Assembly: GCF_022788695.1 (NCBI RefSeq)
Contig: NZ_CP085160.1
Coordinates: forward strand, 62,001 to 126,000
From: Pseudosulfitobacter sp. DSM 107133
Lineage (GTDB): Bacteria; Pseudomonadota; Alphaproteobacteria; Rhodobacterales; Rhodobacteraceae
Length of the DNA: 64,000 bases
Direction: 5' to 3'
Position 1 is the first letter of the stretch, and the number at the start of each line of letters is the position of its first letter. Both the position numbers and the translations under genes were made by a program. This document shows positions 15,163-22,843 of this stretch, one piece after another. The notes beneath the pieces are model-generated. The model was not told the origin of the DNA. It did no database searches and saw only the letters and a program-made list of their open reading frames with translations.

Positions 15163-15202
15163 CCTAGCCGGGGATCACTTCGGATTACTGAACCCCGCTA
15201 GG
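15163..15202. terminator. imperfect hairpin between converging genes
   Basis: CCTAGCCGGGGATCA and CTGAACCCCGCTAGG form a long imperfect stem between the stop of the plus-strand transpeptidase (15114) and the stop of the minus-strand lipoprotein (15198). Position favours a bidirectional terminator. No long T-run follows. Confidence 0.45.
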
Positions 15203-15467
15203 CCGCTGGTGCGGTACAAATCGGATTTCCGCGGGGGGTTCGGAGCGGCACCAGGGTCGCTTCCACGGGACCGTTGTGCAGATACCAGTAGCAGCCGTCT
15301 TCCGGCAAAAGGCGCGCGGACTGAAGATCCTGACCCGTCGCGGCCATAGCGACGACTGCCTCCGGCAGTGGTCTGTTTTGTGCAGTGTCGGGCGCGCCAG
15401 GAATAGAAGCGGAACACGCTCCCAGCAAAAACGCTGCTGGGACAAGTAAGCCAAGATGAATTCGCAT
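15198..15467 (-). CDS. small lipoprotein, unknown function
   Basis: An 89-residue protein with a lipoprotein signal (FLLGAC, Cys near residue 18) and a mature domain with GCYWYLHNGPVEATLVPL and two further cysteines. It lies 17 bases downstream of the L,D-transpeptidase gene and is probably co-transcribed. It could be an outer-membrane lipoprotein substrate or partner of that enzyme, which is inference from linkage. Confidence 0.8.
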   Translation of the reverse strand: MRIHLGLLVPAAFLLGACSASIPGAPDTAQNRPLPEAVVAMAATGQDLQSARLLPEDGCYWYLHNGPVEATLVPLRTPRGNPICTAPAA

Positions 15468-15484
15468 ATTTAAAATTTCCGCCT

Positions 15485-16078
15485 TTAGAACAACTTAACC
15501 TGAGTACCGACCTCGGCCAATCCAAACAACTCTTCGATATGTTCGTTGTAGAGACCGATGCAGCCGTTCGACGATTGTCGACCGATCTTGCGCGTGTCAC
15601 CGGTGCCGTGAACGCGGTAATACTGCCATGACAGATAAAGGGCGTGTGTTCCAAGGGGATTGTCGGGGCCAGGGCCAACGAAATCCGGCCATTCGGGGTT
15701 GCGCTCCTTCATCGACGGCGTGGGTCGCCAGCTCGGGCCATCCACCTTGCGAACGATTTCGGTGTAACCGCGCCGCGTCAACTCCTCCGTAAGAGGGACG
15801 CTGGAGGGGTAAAGCTTGTAGACGTTTTCGTCTTCCGACCAGAACTGCACCGCGCGGGAGTCAATGTCGCAGAGGATCGCGCCATTCCGCAGGTTGTCAA
15901 AATGATCTTGCCAGGACGCAACCCTAAACCCGGAAATATTGCTTCGCACCGTCGGTGTCGCCAGACCCTCGTTTGTCTGTGCCACTCCCCTGCCGGTTCC
16001 GAGAACCAAGCCGCTTGCGGCGGCTCCCAGGAGCGCAGCCCTGCGCGTGACTGACATGTCGTTCGCTCGTTTCATCAT
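15485..16078 (-). CDS. L,D-transpeptidase (YkuD), Tat-type signal
   Basis: A 197-residue exported protein with a twin-arginine-like start (SVTRRAALLGAAASG) and the YkuD motif near residues 153-175: VHGTGDTRKIGRQSSNGCIGL with catalytic Cys. A GAGG site precedes ATG 16078; a second in-frame ATG at 16057 is possible. It is distinct in sequence from the enzymes at 14449 and 28285, and is followed by a small lipoprotein gene. Function: L,D-crosslinking or protein anchoring to peptidoglycan. Confidence 0.9.
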   Translation of the reverse strand: MMKRANDMSVTRRAALLGAAASGLVLGTGRGVAQTNEGLATPTVRSNISGFRVASWQDHFDNLRNGAILCDIDSRAVQFWSEDENVYKLYPSSVPLTEELTRRGYTEIVRKVDGPSWRPTPSMKERNPEWPDFVGPGPDNPLGTHALYLSWQYYRVHGTGDTRKIGRQSSNGCIGLYNEHIEELFGLAEVGTQVKLF

Positions 16079-16183
16079 GAAAACCTCAAATTTTATCTGT
16101 TTGCACTATTTTGGGACCTCCACCCACTAGAGCTTCAACAGGCTGCCACTCACAAAGCCGTGAATTCAGATGTCCTTATGCTG

Positions 16184-16741
16184 TCAGAGAAACCTGCGGG
16201 TTGTGCGGAGGTAGCCTCGGTATGGGTCCCCGTAGCGATCAATCAACCATCGCTCTTCGACGAAGGTCGCAAGGATCAATGCCGCGATGCCTGTAAAGGT
16301 CACTGACCACGCGAGGATTGAGGTGGAGAGCAGTCCAATCCCGATAAGGATCGCCATGTCAGCCACATATTGAGGATTGCGGGAGAACCGGTAAAGGCCC
16401 CGGGTCCGCAGAAAGCCTTCATCGCCACTCGTCGCCGCTATTCCAAGTTGTATTACACCGGACCAGACAGCGGCATTGCCCAGAACGATCAGACAAAGCC
16501 CTAGAGCCCAACGCATGATCCATGGGAAGTCGAGCTCACCCCATTCTAGCAGAGCCAAAACGATGGCAGATCCGAAGCCGACGCACGTAAGTCCCCAGAC
16601 GACAATCTTGTGGCCTCCTGTAGAGTGAATCGGCGGCCAGACACGTCGCTCCGGTTGAGAGATGGACCAGAGTATCCCAACAACAAGCAGCAGATTGGCG
16701 ACGCAACCGGCAGCGAAAATGACAGTCCTTAACTCAGGCAT
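16184..16741 (-). CDS. isoprenylcysteine-methyltransferase-like integral membrane protein
   Basis: A 185-residue protein with about five hydrophobic helices and the conserved C-terminal ICMT/PEMT-type methyltransferase motif: GLYRFSRNPQYVADM followed by FVEERWLIDRYGDPYRGYL. Proteins of this family methylate lipids or small membrane substrates with S-adenosylmethionine. In bacteria they are often found in metal-resistance clusters with unclear substrates. It ends a minus-strand run with the SpoIIAA-like gene and CDF exporter (6-base gap to the former). Confidence 0.82.
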   Translation of the reverse strand: MPELRTVIFAAGCVANLLLVVGILWSISQPERRVWPPIHSTGGHKIVVWGLTCVGFGSAIVLALLEWGELDFPWIMRWALGLCLIVLGNAAVWSGVIQLGIAATSGDEGFLRTRGLYRFSRNPQYVADMAILIGIGLLSTSILAWSVTFTGIAALILATFVEERWLIDRYGDPYRGYLRTTRRFL

Positions 16742-16747
16742 TACAAA

Positions 16748-17131
16748 CTACGTTGCGCTACCCATAGAGTTTTCGCGCGCCCAAGTGATAGCCGCATCCC
16801 GTTCATCTATGTCGAACCATTTGAAATCTGAACCTATCACGAGATCCGCTACCTTGGTCCCCCATTCGATCCATTTCTGATCAGCGATCATGGCGACCCG
16901 CGAAAAATCTGTCGCATGTCGGGCGTCCACTTTCATGTCCGTCCATATCGCTGCGGCGCTTTCATAGCCCTCAAACGCGTCCATAAAGATGACCAGCGCC
17001 CGTTTGTCCTCTGCCGCTTCCAATTCGCGATCGAGCCAGGTGTGCATCGACTCGAAATCCTGCTTCGACAGCTTGCCGTCGCATTCGATCCCCAGGACAC
17101 CGTCGCCGTCTATGTTCACTTCCTTCCACAT
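16748..17131 (-). CDS. SpoIIAA-like (STAS-related) protein
   Basis: A 127-residue soluble protein of the SpoIIAA-like family, with the pattern GKLSKQDFESMHTWLD, then VIFMDAFEGYES and a C-terminal FDIDERDAAITWARE helix. These CRAL-TRIO/STAS-like proteins are small cytoplasmic modules of uncertain ligand, often beside transporters. It lies 12 bases downstream of the CDF gene at 17144 and is probably its co-transcribed partner. Confidence 0.82.
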   Translation of the reverse strand: MWKEVNIDGDGVLGIECDGKLSKQDFESMHTWLDRELEAAEDKRALVIFMDAFEGYESAAAIWTDMKVDARHATDFSRVAMIADQKWIEWGTKVADLVIGSDFKWFDIDERDAAITWARENSMGSAT

Positions 17132-17143
17132 GAGAGTCTCCTT

Positions 17144-18052
17144 TCATCCATGCCCGTAGCGGGCAGCGTCGTCATGCTTGTTGTCGGCCTTCTCGAACTC
17201 CAGCGTAGAGTGATCTATTCCGAACTCCTCCGAAAGGCGGGTCTTGATCACTTCCTTGATGCTTTCGACATCCTCCCACCGGTTCGTGGCGATCACGACA
17301 TGGGTGTCGAGCGCCGCGCGATGCTCCTGCATCTGCCAGAAATGCGCGTGATGAACTTCCTCGACACCGTCCACGTCCTCCACGGCCGCGATAACCTTGT
17401 CCGTGTCGATATCGGGTGGGCTTCCCAGCATCAGCGTGCGGATCGGGCCACCGATCTCGCTGAAGGCGAGCCAGAGGATGTAGGCAGCAATCCCGATGGT
17501 GATCGCAGGATCGACCCAGCGGATATCGTAGAGAAGGATGAGGACACCACCGACGATCACGGCCACGGACGCCAGTGCGTCGCTGAGGTTGTGGAGGAAC
17601 AGCGCCCGGATGTTCACGCTGCCTTTCTGCATCGAATAGGTCAGCCACGCGGTGAGGGTATCGATAAACAGCGCCACACTGCCCAGGATGACCACGGTCC
17701 AACCCGCGACTTCTGGCGGATCAACAAACCGCATCGCGCCTTCGTAGACCAGATAAAGGCCGATGATGATCAGCGAGGTATAATTGATCAGGGCGGCTAC
17801 GATCTCGACCCTGCCATATCCGAAGGTCATTTTCGCATCGGCCGGGCGGCGCGCGATCTTGCGCGCGCCGAATGCGATGACGAGCGACGCCATGTCGGAG
17901 AAGTTGTGGATGGCATCCGCGATCAGCGCGAGGCTGCCGGATAGTATCCCGCCGACAATCTGAGCGACCGTCAAGAGGCCGTTTGCCCAGATGGCAATGG
18001 CAACCCGCCGGTCGCCTTCTTTAGGCTCCATTTGGGCATGATCATGCGGCAC
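17144..18052 (-). CDS. cation diffusion facilitator (CDF) metal exporter
   Basis: A 302-residue CDF/CzcD-type antiporter with six transmembrane helices. The paired transport sites are HNFSD in helix 2 (DAIHNFSDM) and HNLSD in helix 5, and there is a C-terminal cytoplasmic metal-sensing domain (VEEVHHAHFWQM). It exports Zn2+ or similar divalent ions. I chose GTG 18052 because AGGAGG lies six bases before it; ATGs at 18067 and 18031 are alternatives. It overlaps the transglutaminase-like gene by 11 bases and is driven by the MerR-type promoter at 18842. Confidence 0.92.
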   Translation of the reverse strand: MPHDHAQMEPKEGDRRVAIAIWANGLLTVAQIVGGILSGSLALIADAIHNFSDMASLVIAFGARKIARRPADAKMTFGYGRVEIVAALINYTSLIIIGLYLVYEGAMRFVDPPEVAGWTVVILGSVALFIDTLTAWLTYSMQKGSVNIRALFLHNLSDALASVAVIVGGVLILLYDIRWVDPAITIGIAAYILWLAFSEIGGPIRTLMLGSPPDIDTDKVIAAVEDVDGVEEVHHAHFWQMQEHRAALDTHVVIATNRWEDVESIKEVIKTRLSEEFGIDHSTLEFEKADNKHDDAARYGHG

Positions 18053-18812
18053 GAGAAGCCTCCTCATGGCTGTGGTTTGGCCGACTGAGCCCTGGAACGC
18101 TGGGCAAACGACCAGCGCGGATCGCCCTGACGCGGGCATTCATCCAATGGCGAATGAGGTGCCGATAGACCCAGTGGCGCAGGGGGCCAAACGCCTGACG
18201 ATGGTGCTCATAAAACATGTCAGGATTATCGAATGTTCCAAAATCGCGGGCGATGCCGGTCTTCTGGATATATGTACTCTCCCCCGTCCATCCGACTGGC
18301 GGTGCGCTCAAGCAGTCGGTCCCGGCACCGTAGCCGCATAGGGACTGAGTCTCGGGAAACGACCGCTGCAAGGCCAACAGGAAGGATGTGTCCAGAATGA
18401 AGCCCTCAAGATCGATCCATCCTGCCTCGGTCTCGACCTCGATCCATGAGTGGAGGATTTCTGCGGGTGCGATCGGATAGATCAGTTCAGGCACGACGCC
18501 CCGTTGCAACGCTTTGTGGATTGTGAACCCGTGCAAGCGGCATCTTACGCCGACAGCGCGTAGAAGCGCCATCAGCAGCGTTCCCTTCGTGTTGCATTGT
18601 CCATATCTGTCTTCGAGTACTTCGGAGGCAGGAACGTCGTCGGCGCGGTTATAGCCAAAGTCGATCTCGTTTCGCACGAAGTCGTAGATTGCACCAATTC
18701 GATCATGCAACGGCATGGTTCCCCACCCCCGGTCGGCGATCAGAGCGGCAAGTGAAGGATGCCTGAAATCCAAGAGTGGCGTGGACGAAAGCAGCGGGTC
18801 AACAAGGGTCAT
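18042..18812 (-). CDS. transglutaminase-like cysteine protease-fold protein
   Basis: A 256-residue protein without an evident signal peptide. The transglutaminase-like triad is visible: Cys in YGQCNTKGTLL (about residue 92), His in EILHSWIEVE (about 141) and Asp in WIDLEGF (about 153). Possible activities are proteolysis, transamidation or peptide hydrolysis; the substrate is unknown. It is the first gene after a MerR-type promoter and overlaps the CDF exporter, so it belongs to a metal-stress operon. An extra Cys pair (LCGYGAGTDC) might bind metal. Confidence 0.85.
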   Translation of the reverse strand: MTLVDPLLSSTPLLDFRHPSLAALIADRGWGTMPLHDRIGAIYDFVRNEIDFGYNRADDVPASEVLEDRYGQCNTKGTLLMALLRAVGVRCRLHGFTIHKALQRGVVPELIYPIAPAEILHSWIEVETEAGWIDLEGFILDTSFLLALQRSFPETQSLCGYGAGTDCLSAPPVGWTGESTYIQKTGIARDFGTFDNPDMFYEHHRQAFGPLRHWVYRHLIRHWMNARVRAIRAGRLPSVPGLSRPNHSHEEASRAA

Positions 18813-18841
18813 GAGCGTTTCCTAGAATCAACTATACAGAG

Positions 18842-18872
18842 ATGATATTTTCTACAGTCACTGTAGCTTCAA
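18842..18872 (-). promoter_or_regulatory. MerR-type promoter with perfect dyad
   Basis: On the minus strand: TTGAAG, 19-base spacer, TATCAT. The spacer holds the perfect palindrome CTACAGTGACTGTAG (18852-18866). It points at the transglutaminase-CDF operon (start 18812). The dyad matches the half-sites at 19652 and 20460, so the regulator is most likely the MerR protein encoded at 20016. Confidence 0.75.
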
Positions 18873-19579
18873 CCTTTATCTTGTCGCGACGCGAGAGACT
18901 TTTCTGGTTGGTGATTGTGAACTGCCTTGTGATGCTCGTCATGCTCGTCATGCTCGTCATGCTCGTCATGCTCGTCATGCTCGTCATGCTCGTCATGCTC
19001 GTCATGCGCGTCACGCAGGATGCCTATGCCGCCCCACGCCGCGATGCCAGCCACCGCGATCCCGACAACGAGGTCGGGCCAGTTGCTGCCCAACCACCAA
19101 ACGAGACCGCCCGCTATCAGGATGCCGCCGTTCGAGGCGAAATCGTTGAGGCTGAAGGTGTTGGCGGCCCGGATGTTCACGTCCGGTTCCTTCAGTCGCC
19201 CGAGCAGCCAGATGCAGGCGATGTTGACGACCGCAGCGACCAGCGACATTGCGATCATCAAAGTTCCGAGCGGTTCGGAACCGCCGACATAGCGCCGCCA
19301 AGCGTCAATCAGAATGCCTACCGCAAAGATCAGAAGCAATCCGCCGGATATGTTTGCGGCACCCCGCTTCCACTTCGACGACCGGGACAAGGCAAGAAGG
19401 CTGATGCCATAGACGAGGCTGTCGGATGTGTTGTCGAGACCATTGGCGATCAGGGCGCTGGAATCGCCGATGGCTCCCGTGGCGAAGAACCCCGCAGCGA
19501 TTGCGAGATTGAGACCGAGAACAATCCAGAGCGTCTGGCGCTCTTTTTCATTCTTCCCGCTGAATTCGCTTTCGACCAT
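18869..19579 (-). CDS. CDF-family exporter with (Asp-Glu-His)n metal-binding tail
   Basis: A 236-residue cation transporter. CDF features are NGLDNTSDS in helix 2 and NDFASNGG in helix 5, with helices at about 18-40, 45-62, 75-95, 108-130, 145-165 and 167-185. The usual C-terminal ferredoxin-like domain is missing. Instead, from about residue 189, a run of nine near-identical Asp-Glu-His triplets and a short His-rich end follow, encoded by a 9-base tandem repeat. The tail may bind Zn, Cd or Ni. A MerR-type promoter (19652) lies 73 bases upstream. The atypical transport motifs make the exact ion uncertain. Confidence 0.88.
   Translation of the reverse strand: MVESEFSGKNEKERQTLWIVLGLNLAIAAGFFATGAIGDSSALIANGLDNTSDSLVYGISLLALSRSSKWKRGAANISGGLLLIFAVGILIDAWRRYVGGSEPLGTLMIAMSLVAAVVNIACIWLLGRLKEPDVNIRAANTFSLNDFASNGGILIAGGLVWWLGSNWPDLVVGIAVAGIAAWGGIGILRDAHDEHDEHDEHDEHDEHDEHDEHDEHHKAVHNHQPEKSLASRQDKG
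18932..19012 (-). repeat. 9-base tandem repeat, nine units, coding for Asp-Glu-His
   Basis: Plus-strand ATGCTCGTC is repeated eight times perfectly from 18932 to 19003, and a ninth unit (19004-19012) differs by one base. It lies inside the CDF gene and codes for repeating His-Asp-Glu on the minus strand. Identity at third codon positions points to recent slippage expansion, so the copy number is probably variable. Confidence 0.95.
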
Positions 19580-19651
19580 CGAACTGGCAAACCTTCCGAT
19601 TTCTAAGAAAGGGGGCAGAAACGCCCTCTTCGGATGCCGCTATCAAAAAGA

Positions 19652-19682
19652 TATATAGAACCTCTAGCGACTGTAGATCCAA
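19652..19682 (-). promoter_or_regulatory. MerR-type promoter of the His-tailed CDF gene
   Basis: On the minus strand: TTGGAT, 19-base spacer with CTACAGTCGCTAGAG, and TATATA. It lies between the ynfA stop (19693) and the CDF start (19579). It shares the CTACAGT half-site with 18842 and the CTAGAGG half-site with 31229. Confidence 0.7.
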
Positions 19683-19692
19683 GAGAATTTAT

Positions 19693-20019
19693 CTACGTCT
19701 CTCTCGGCACCGAAAGAATAATCGCGGCACCGATCAAACAGATAGACGTTCCTATGAAGTCCCATCTGTCAGGTCGCTGGCCCTCCACGAACCACATCCA
19801 GAGCATGGAGGCCCCGATGTAGATGCCGCCGTAGGCTGCGAAAGCGCGGCCCGCTGCGCTGGTTTCGACCTGCGCGAGCAACCAGCCGAAAAGCGCGAGC
19901 GCGAATATGCCAGGTACGAGCCAGAGCGCTGATGCCCCAAGACGCCACCATGCCCAGATAGCGAAACACCCGCTGATCTCTGCGACAGCAGCCAGCGGAT
20001 AGGCAATTGCGGCGTTCAA
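19693..20019 (-). CDS. YnfA/UPF0060 small membrane protein
   Basis: A 108-residue, four-helix membrane protein with the family core [37 protein letters not shown] and a closing DWxGxxICLxGAxII-type helix ([17 protein letters not shown]). It is related to small multidrug-resistance transporters. I chose TTG 20019: it overlaps the merR stop (TTGA) and gives exactly the family length. ATG 20049 would add ten residues inside merR. Its coupling with merR suggests a role in metal or toxicant efflux. Confidence 0.88.
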   Translation of the reverse strand: MNAAIAYPLAAVAEISGCFAIWAWWRLGASALWLVPGIFALALFGWLLAQVETSAAGRAFAAYGGIYIGASMLWMWFVEGQRPDRWDFIGTSICLIGAAIILSVPRET

Positions 20020-20444
20020 GCCCCAATCTCGTCGTGCTCGGTCAGACATTCCGCATGGTCTCGAAGGACCTCCAGAACCTTGCACTCCGCAACGCTGTCA
20101 CCGTCGCACTCGGCGACCATGCGTTTCAATTCCTTCTTAAGCGCTTGCAGACGCTTGATCCGCTGTTCGACTTGGTGGAGTTGCCGACGCGCGATCGAAT
20201 CCGCCTCCGCGCAGGATTGGGACGGGTTGTCCGAGAGGTCCAGCAGCTCCCGGATGGAGTCGAGCGAAAATCCGAGCTGGCGTGAGTGCCGGATGAAAGC
20301 CAGCCGGTCGAGGTCCTTTTCAAAGTACCGGCGCTGGCCGCCTGCGGTCCTTCCGGCCTCGTTCATCAAACCGATTTCTTCGTAGTAGCGGATCGTCTGA
20401 ACCTTGGTTCCGGTTCTCCGCGAGAGTGTTCCAATTGCCAGCAT
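20016..20444 (-). CDS. MerR-family metal regulator (Zn/Cd/Pb type)
   Basis: A 142-residue activator. The MerR helix-turn-helix is at residues 1-45 ([28 protein letters not shown]), a dimerisation helix at about 80-118, and cysteines lie at 78, 113, 121 and 133. The 78/113/121 spacing fits divalent-ion sensors such as ZntR, CadR or PbrR, not the CxxxxxxxC loop of CueR. It sits amid five promoters with 19-base spacers and related dyads, including one before itself (20460), and is the probable regulator of that set. Divergent from the SCO/Dsb operon. Confidence 0.92.
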   Translation of the reverse strand: MLAIGTLSRRTGTKVQTIRYYEEIGLMNEAGRTAGGQRRYFEKDLDRLAFIRHSRQLGFSLDSIRELLDLSDNPSQSCAEADSIARRQLHQVEQRIKRLQALKKELKRMVAECDGDSVAECKVLEVLRDHAECLTEHDEIGA

Positions 20445-20459
20445 GTGCGATCCTTCAAT

Positions 20460-20474
20460 CTACAAAGACTGTAG
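20460..20474. promoter_or_regulatory. operator-like dyad before merR
   Basis: CTACAAAGACTGTAG, an imperfect copy of the CTACAGT-ACTGTAG dyad at 18852, lies 15 bases before the merR start. No good -35/-10 pair at 19-base spacing flanks it, so autorepression is a better guess than activation. Confidence 0.55.
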
Positions 20475-20554
20475 CTTACTGAAGAGCCAACTCCATTGAA
20501 AAGACAAAGGTTTCACTTTGGTGTGACTTCGGACAACAAAAAGTAACTTTTCGC

Positions 20555-20585
20555 TTGAACCTCTATCTGCTGTAGCTTGTATCCC
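20555..20585 (+). promoter_or_regulatory. MerR-type promoter of the SCO/Dsb/lipoprotein operon
   Basis: TTGAAC (20555-20560), a 19-base spacer with CTCTATCTGCTGTAG, and TATCCC (20580-20585), 37 bases before ATG 20623. The ACCTCTA and CTGTAG half-sites are shared with the other Zn/Cd/Pb-type promoters here. Confidence 0.65.
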
Positions 20586-20622
20586 GCGCACAGACAAACT
20601 GAACAGGTGGGTAGCGCAAGCA

Positions 20623-21231
20623 ATGAAGAAGGTCCGGATAGTTCTCTGGTCGGCAGTGGTTGTCGCTGCGGCGGTGTCAGCCACGCTTTGGATGACTGAA
20701 CGCAATCAGGGACCGGTCGCCGCGCGTGTTGATCCTGAGGCCGAGAGTTTCACTGCGGATTTTGAGCTGACGGACCATACCGGTATGGTGCAGACCGACG
20801 AGGATTTCCGAGGGCGCTGGATGCTCGTCTTTTTCGGATTTGCGAACTGCCCCGACGTGTGTCCCATGGGGCTCGCAACCATCGCGCAGGTCATGGACGA
20901 GCTCGGCACCCAAGGTTCCGCCGTCCAGCCCCTGTTTATCACGGTCGACCCTGAAAGGGATACGCCAAGCGCTCTGGCCAACTACGTTCCCCAGTTTGGT
21001 CAGGGAATCCTTGGGTTGAGCGGACCGCCGGACCAAATCGAACGCACTGCCGAGACCTTCAAGATCTACTACCAGAAGATCGAGGAAGCCTCGGCGCCCG
21101 ACGGCTATACGATGGGGCATACGTCGTCCTTCCTTCTCTTCGATCCGGAAGGCGAATTTGTCCGCATCTACGAATACGACGAGGAACCCGGACTGATCGT
21201 TACTGATCTTCGCGAAAGGGTCGGCGCGTGA
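20623..21231 (+). CDS. SCO1/SenC copper chaperone-like thiol protein
   Basis: A 202-residue membrane-anchored periplasmic protein: N-terminal helix (about 6-24), thioredoxin-like SCO domain with the copper/thiol motif CPDVCP (about residue 84) and a conserved His in MGHTSSFLLF. SCO proteins deliver copper to cytochrome oxidase or act in thiol redox. It is first in a plus-strand operon with dsbB, dsbA, PCuAC and a second SCO. Its stop overlaps the dsbB GTG start. Confidence 0.93.
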   Translation: MKKVRIVLWSAVVVAAAVSATLWMTERNQGPVAARVDPEAESFTADFELTDHTGMVQTDEDFRGRWMLVFFGFANCPDVCPMGLATIAQVMDELGTQGSAVQPLFITVDPERDTPSALANYVPQFGQGILGLSGPPDQIERTAETFKIYYQKIEEASAPDGYTMGHTSSFLLFDPEGEFVRIYEYDEEPGLIVTDLRERVGA

Positions 21232-21671
21232 CAGCTGGCCCAGACGCAACGCCACGCGCCGCGAGCCCGGTAGCTTTCCTCTTCGCGGCATGGTTCGTCG
21301 CCTTGTCCGCGTCGCTTGCCGTGCTCTTCATCGGAGAGGTTCTGGGGCAGACCCCCTGCAATCTGTGCTGGTTCCAGCGTGCCTTCATGTTCCCGCTCGC
21401 GGTCATCCTCGGGGTGGCGGCTTGGCGCGCCGACCTCTCGATCTGGCGCTATGCCGCGCCGCTCGCGTTTCTGGGTGGTGCCGTCGCCCTTTACCATTCC
21501 CTGCTTTACGCAGGGATCGTGCCGGCGCCGATCGTCCCCTGCACGGCGTCCGGGCCATCCTGCACCGATGACGCGATGCTGATCCTTGGCCTGCCAATCC
21601 CTCTGCTCTCCCTGCTGACGTTCGGGGCGATCCTTGTCCTTCTCATTCAACTTCGACGGATATCAATATGA
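21228..21671 (+). CDS. dsbB: DsbB disulfide bond formation protein
   Basis: A 147-residue, four-helix inner-membrane protein with the quinone-linked CxxC (PCNLCWFQR, about residue 44) and the second periplasmic Cys pair (PCTASGPSC, about residue 104). It reoxidises DsbA using quinones. GTG 21228 overlaps the SCO stop, and its own stop overlaps the dsbA start, giving a translationally coupled SCO-DsbB-DsbA unit. Confidence 0.92.
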   Translation: MTAGPDATPRAASPVAFLFAAWFVALSASLAVLFIGEVLGQTPCNLCWFQRAFMFPLAVILGVAAWRADLSIWRYAAPLAFLGGAVALYHSLLYAGIVPAPIVPCTASGPSCTDDAMLILGLPIPLLSLLTFGAILVLLIQLRRISI

Positions 21672-22330
21672 ACCGAAAGACACTTCTGCTCGCGATACTC
21701 ACTCTGGTACTGGCCGTTTTCGTGGCTGGTGCCTGGTTCGTATCGCGCCCCGATCCGACCCCGGTGGCGACAGCCGCTCCGCTGGAACAACAGGATCGTC
21801 TTGTTCGGTCCTATTCTCCCATACTCGGGCGCGAGGATGCGCCAGTGACCATCGTGGAGTTCTTCGACCCAGCCTGCGAGGCCTGCCGCGCCTTCCATCC
21901 CATCGTGAAGCAGATACTGGCGCAATACCCCGACGATGTGCGCGTCGTCATGCGCTACACGCCGTTCCACGGCGATGGGTCCGAGCTGGCAATCAAGGTG
22001 CTGGAAGCGGCTCGGTTGCAGGACGTTTTTGTTCCCGTGCTGGAAGCGCTGCTTGAAAATCAGCCCGCCTGGGCCTCTCACGGCGCTCCGGCAGCTGAGC
22101 GCATCATGGAGATCGCCGGAGCGGCGGGCTTGGACACAGACGCCGCCGCAAATCAGATCATGTCACCCAGCATCGTCGGCGTCCTCAATCAAGACCGGGC
22201 AGACATCGAAGCTGTCGGTATCCAAGGCACACCGACGTTCTTCGTCAACGGTAAGCCTTTGCCAGAGTTCGGTGCGGAGCAGCTCTTGTCGCTCGTCCAA
22301 GCCGAAGTCGAGGCTGCGGCAACAAACTAG
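21668..22330 (+). CDS. DsbA-family thiol oxidoreductase
   Basis: A 220-residue periplasmic thioredoxin-fold protein anchored by an N-terminal helix (about 5-25). The active site is FFDPACEACRAFHP (CEAC), with the cis-proline loop GIQGTPTFFVNG near the C-terminus. It fits the DsbA/DsbG-like group of about 200 residues. Paired with dsbB, it should introduce disulfides into periplasmic proteins, possibly those damaged or blocked by metals. Confidence 0.93.
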   Translation: MNRKTLLLAILTLVLAVFVAGAWFVSRPDPTPVATAAPLEQQDRLVRSYSPILGREDAPVTIVEFFDPACEACRAFHPIVKQILAQYPDDVRVVMRYTPFHGDGSELAIKVLEAARLQDVFVPVLEALLENQPAWASHGAPAAERIMEIAGAAGLDTDAAANQIMSPSIVGVLNQDRADIEAVGIQGTPTFFVNGKPLPEFGAEQLLSLVQAEVEAAATN

Positions 22331-22349
22331 AACGAACAGGAGACCCAAC

Positions 22350-22832
22350 GTGTTCAAAACCTTCGCAAAGGCAATCCAGAGCCTGTCTGTCGCTCTTCTG
22401 ATGGGCTTGCCAATGGCATCCTCAGCGCAGCAGTTGTCAGAGAACGCATCGATTGTGGTCGAGAGCCCCTGGGCGCGCGCGAGCCTTGGAATGTCGCGGC
22501 CCGGCGGGGCCTATCTGACCGTTCGGAACGAGGGCAGCGATCAGATCTCCCTTATCGGTCTTCGCGCGGAGATCTCCGGCATGGCTTCGGTCCACGAAAC
22601 CAGAACCAATTCTGACGGCGTCAGCAGCATGGCTCCGGCGGACAATATCGTGATCCCGCCCGGGGGTATGTTCGCCCTTGAACCCGGCGGATATCACGCC
22701 ATGCTGATGCAACTGCAATCTCCGCTCGTCGAGGGGGAGACCTTTCCGCTGACCCTGCTCTTTTCCGATGGAACAGAGCTTGAAATCACCGTCCCGGTCC
22801 TTGGCATCGGCGCACGCGGCCCCGAAGGCTGA
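22350..22832 (+). CDS. PCu(A)C periplasmic copper chaperone
   Basis: A 160-residue exported protein with a signal peptide ending near SSAQQ. The PCuAC copper site is HETRTN-type His (residue near 87), Met residues MAPADN and FALEPGGYHAMLM, matching the H-x-M-x-H-x-M arrangement. It carries Cu(I) to cytochrome oxidase together with SCO proteins, two of which flank it. GTG 22350 is chosen because CAGGAG precedes it; an overlapping longer frame starting inside dsbA is rejected. Confidence 0.9.
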   Translation: MFKTFAKAIQSLSVALLMGLPMASSAQQLSENASIVVESPWARASLGMSRPGGAYLTVRNEGSDQISLIGLRAEISGMASVHETRTNSDGVSSMAPADNIVIPPGGMFALEPGGYHAMLMQLQSPLVEGETFPLTLLFSDGTELEITVPVLGIGARGPEG

Positions 22833-22843
22833 TCCGGCTGATT

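Noticed and set aside
18932..19012. Short regular repeats as a CRISPR array
   Set aside because: Units are 9 bases, directly tandem without spacers and in frame inside a transporter gene.
21936..22832. A 298-codon frame starting inside dsbA
   Set aside because: Only the part from GTG 22350 encodes PCuAC; the upstream part is the out-of-frame shadow of dsbA.
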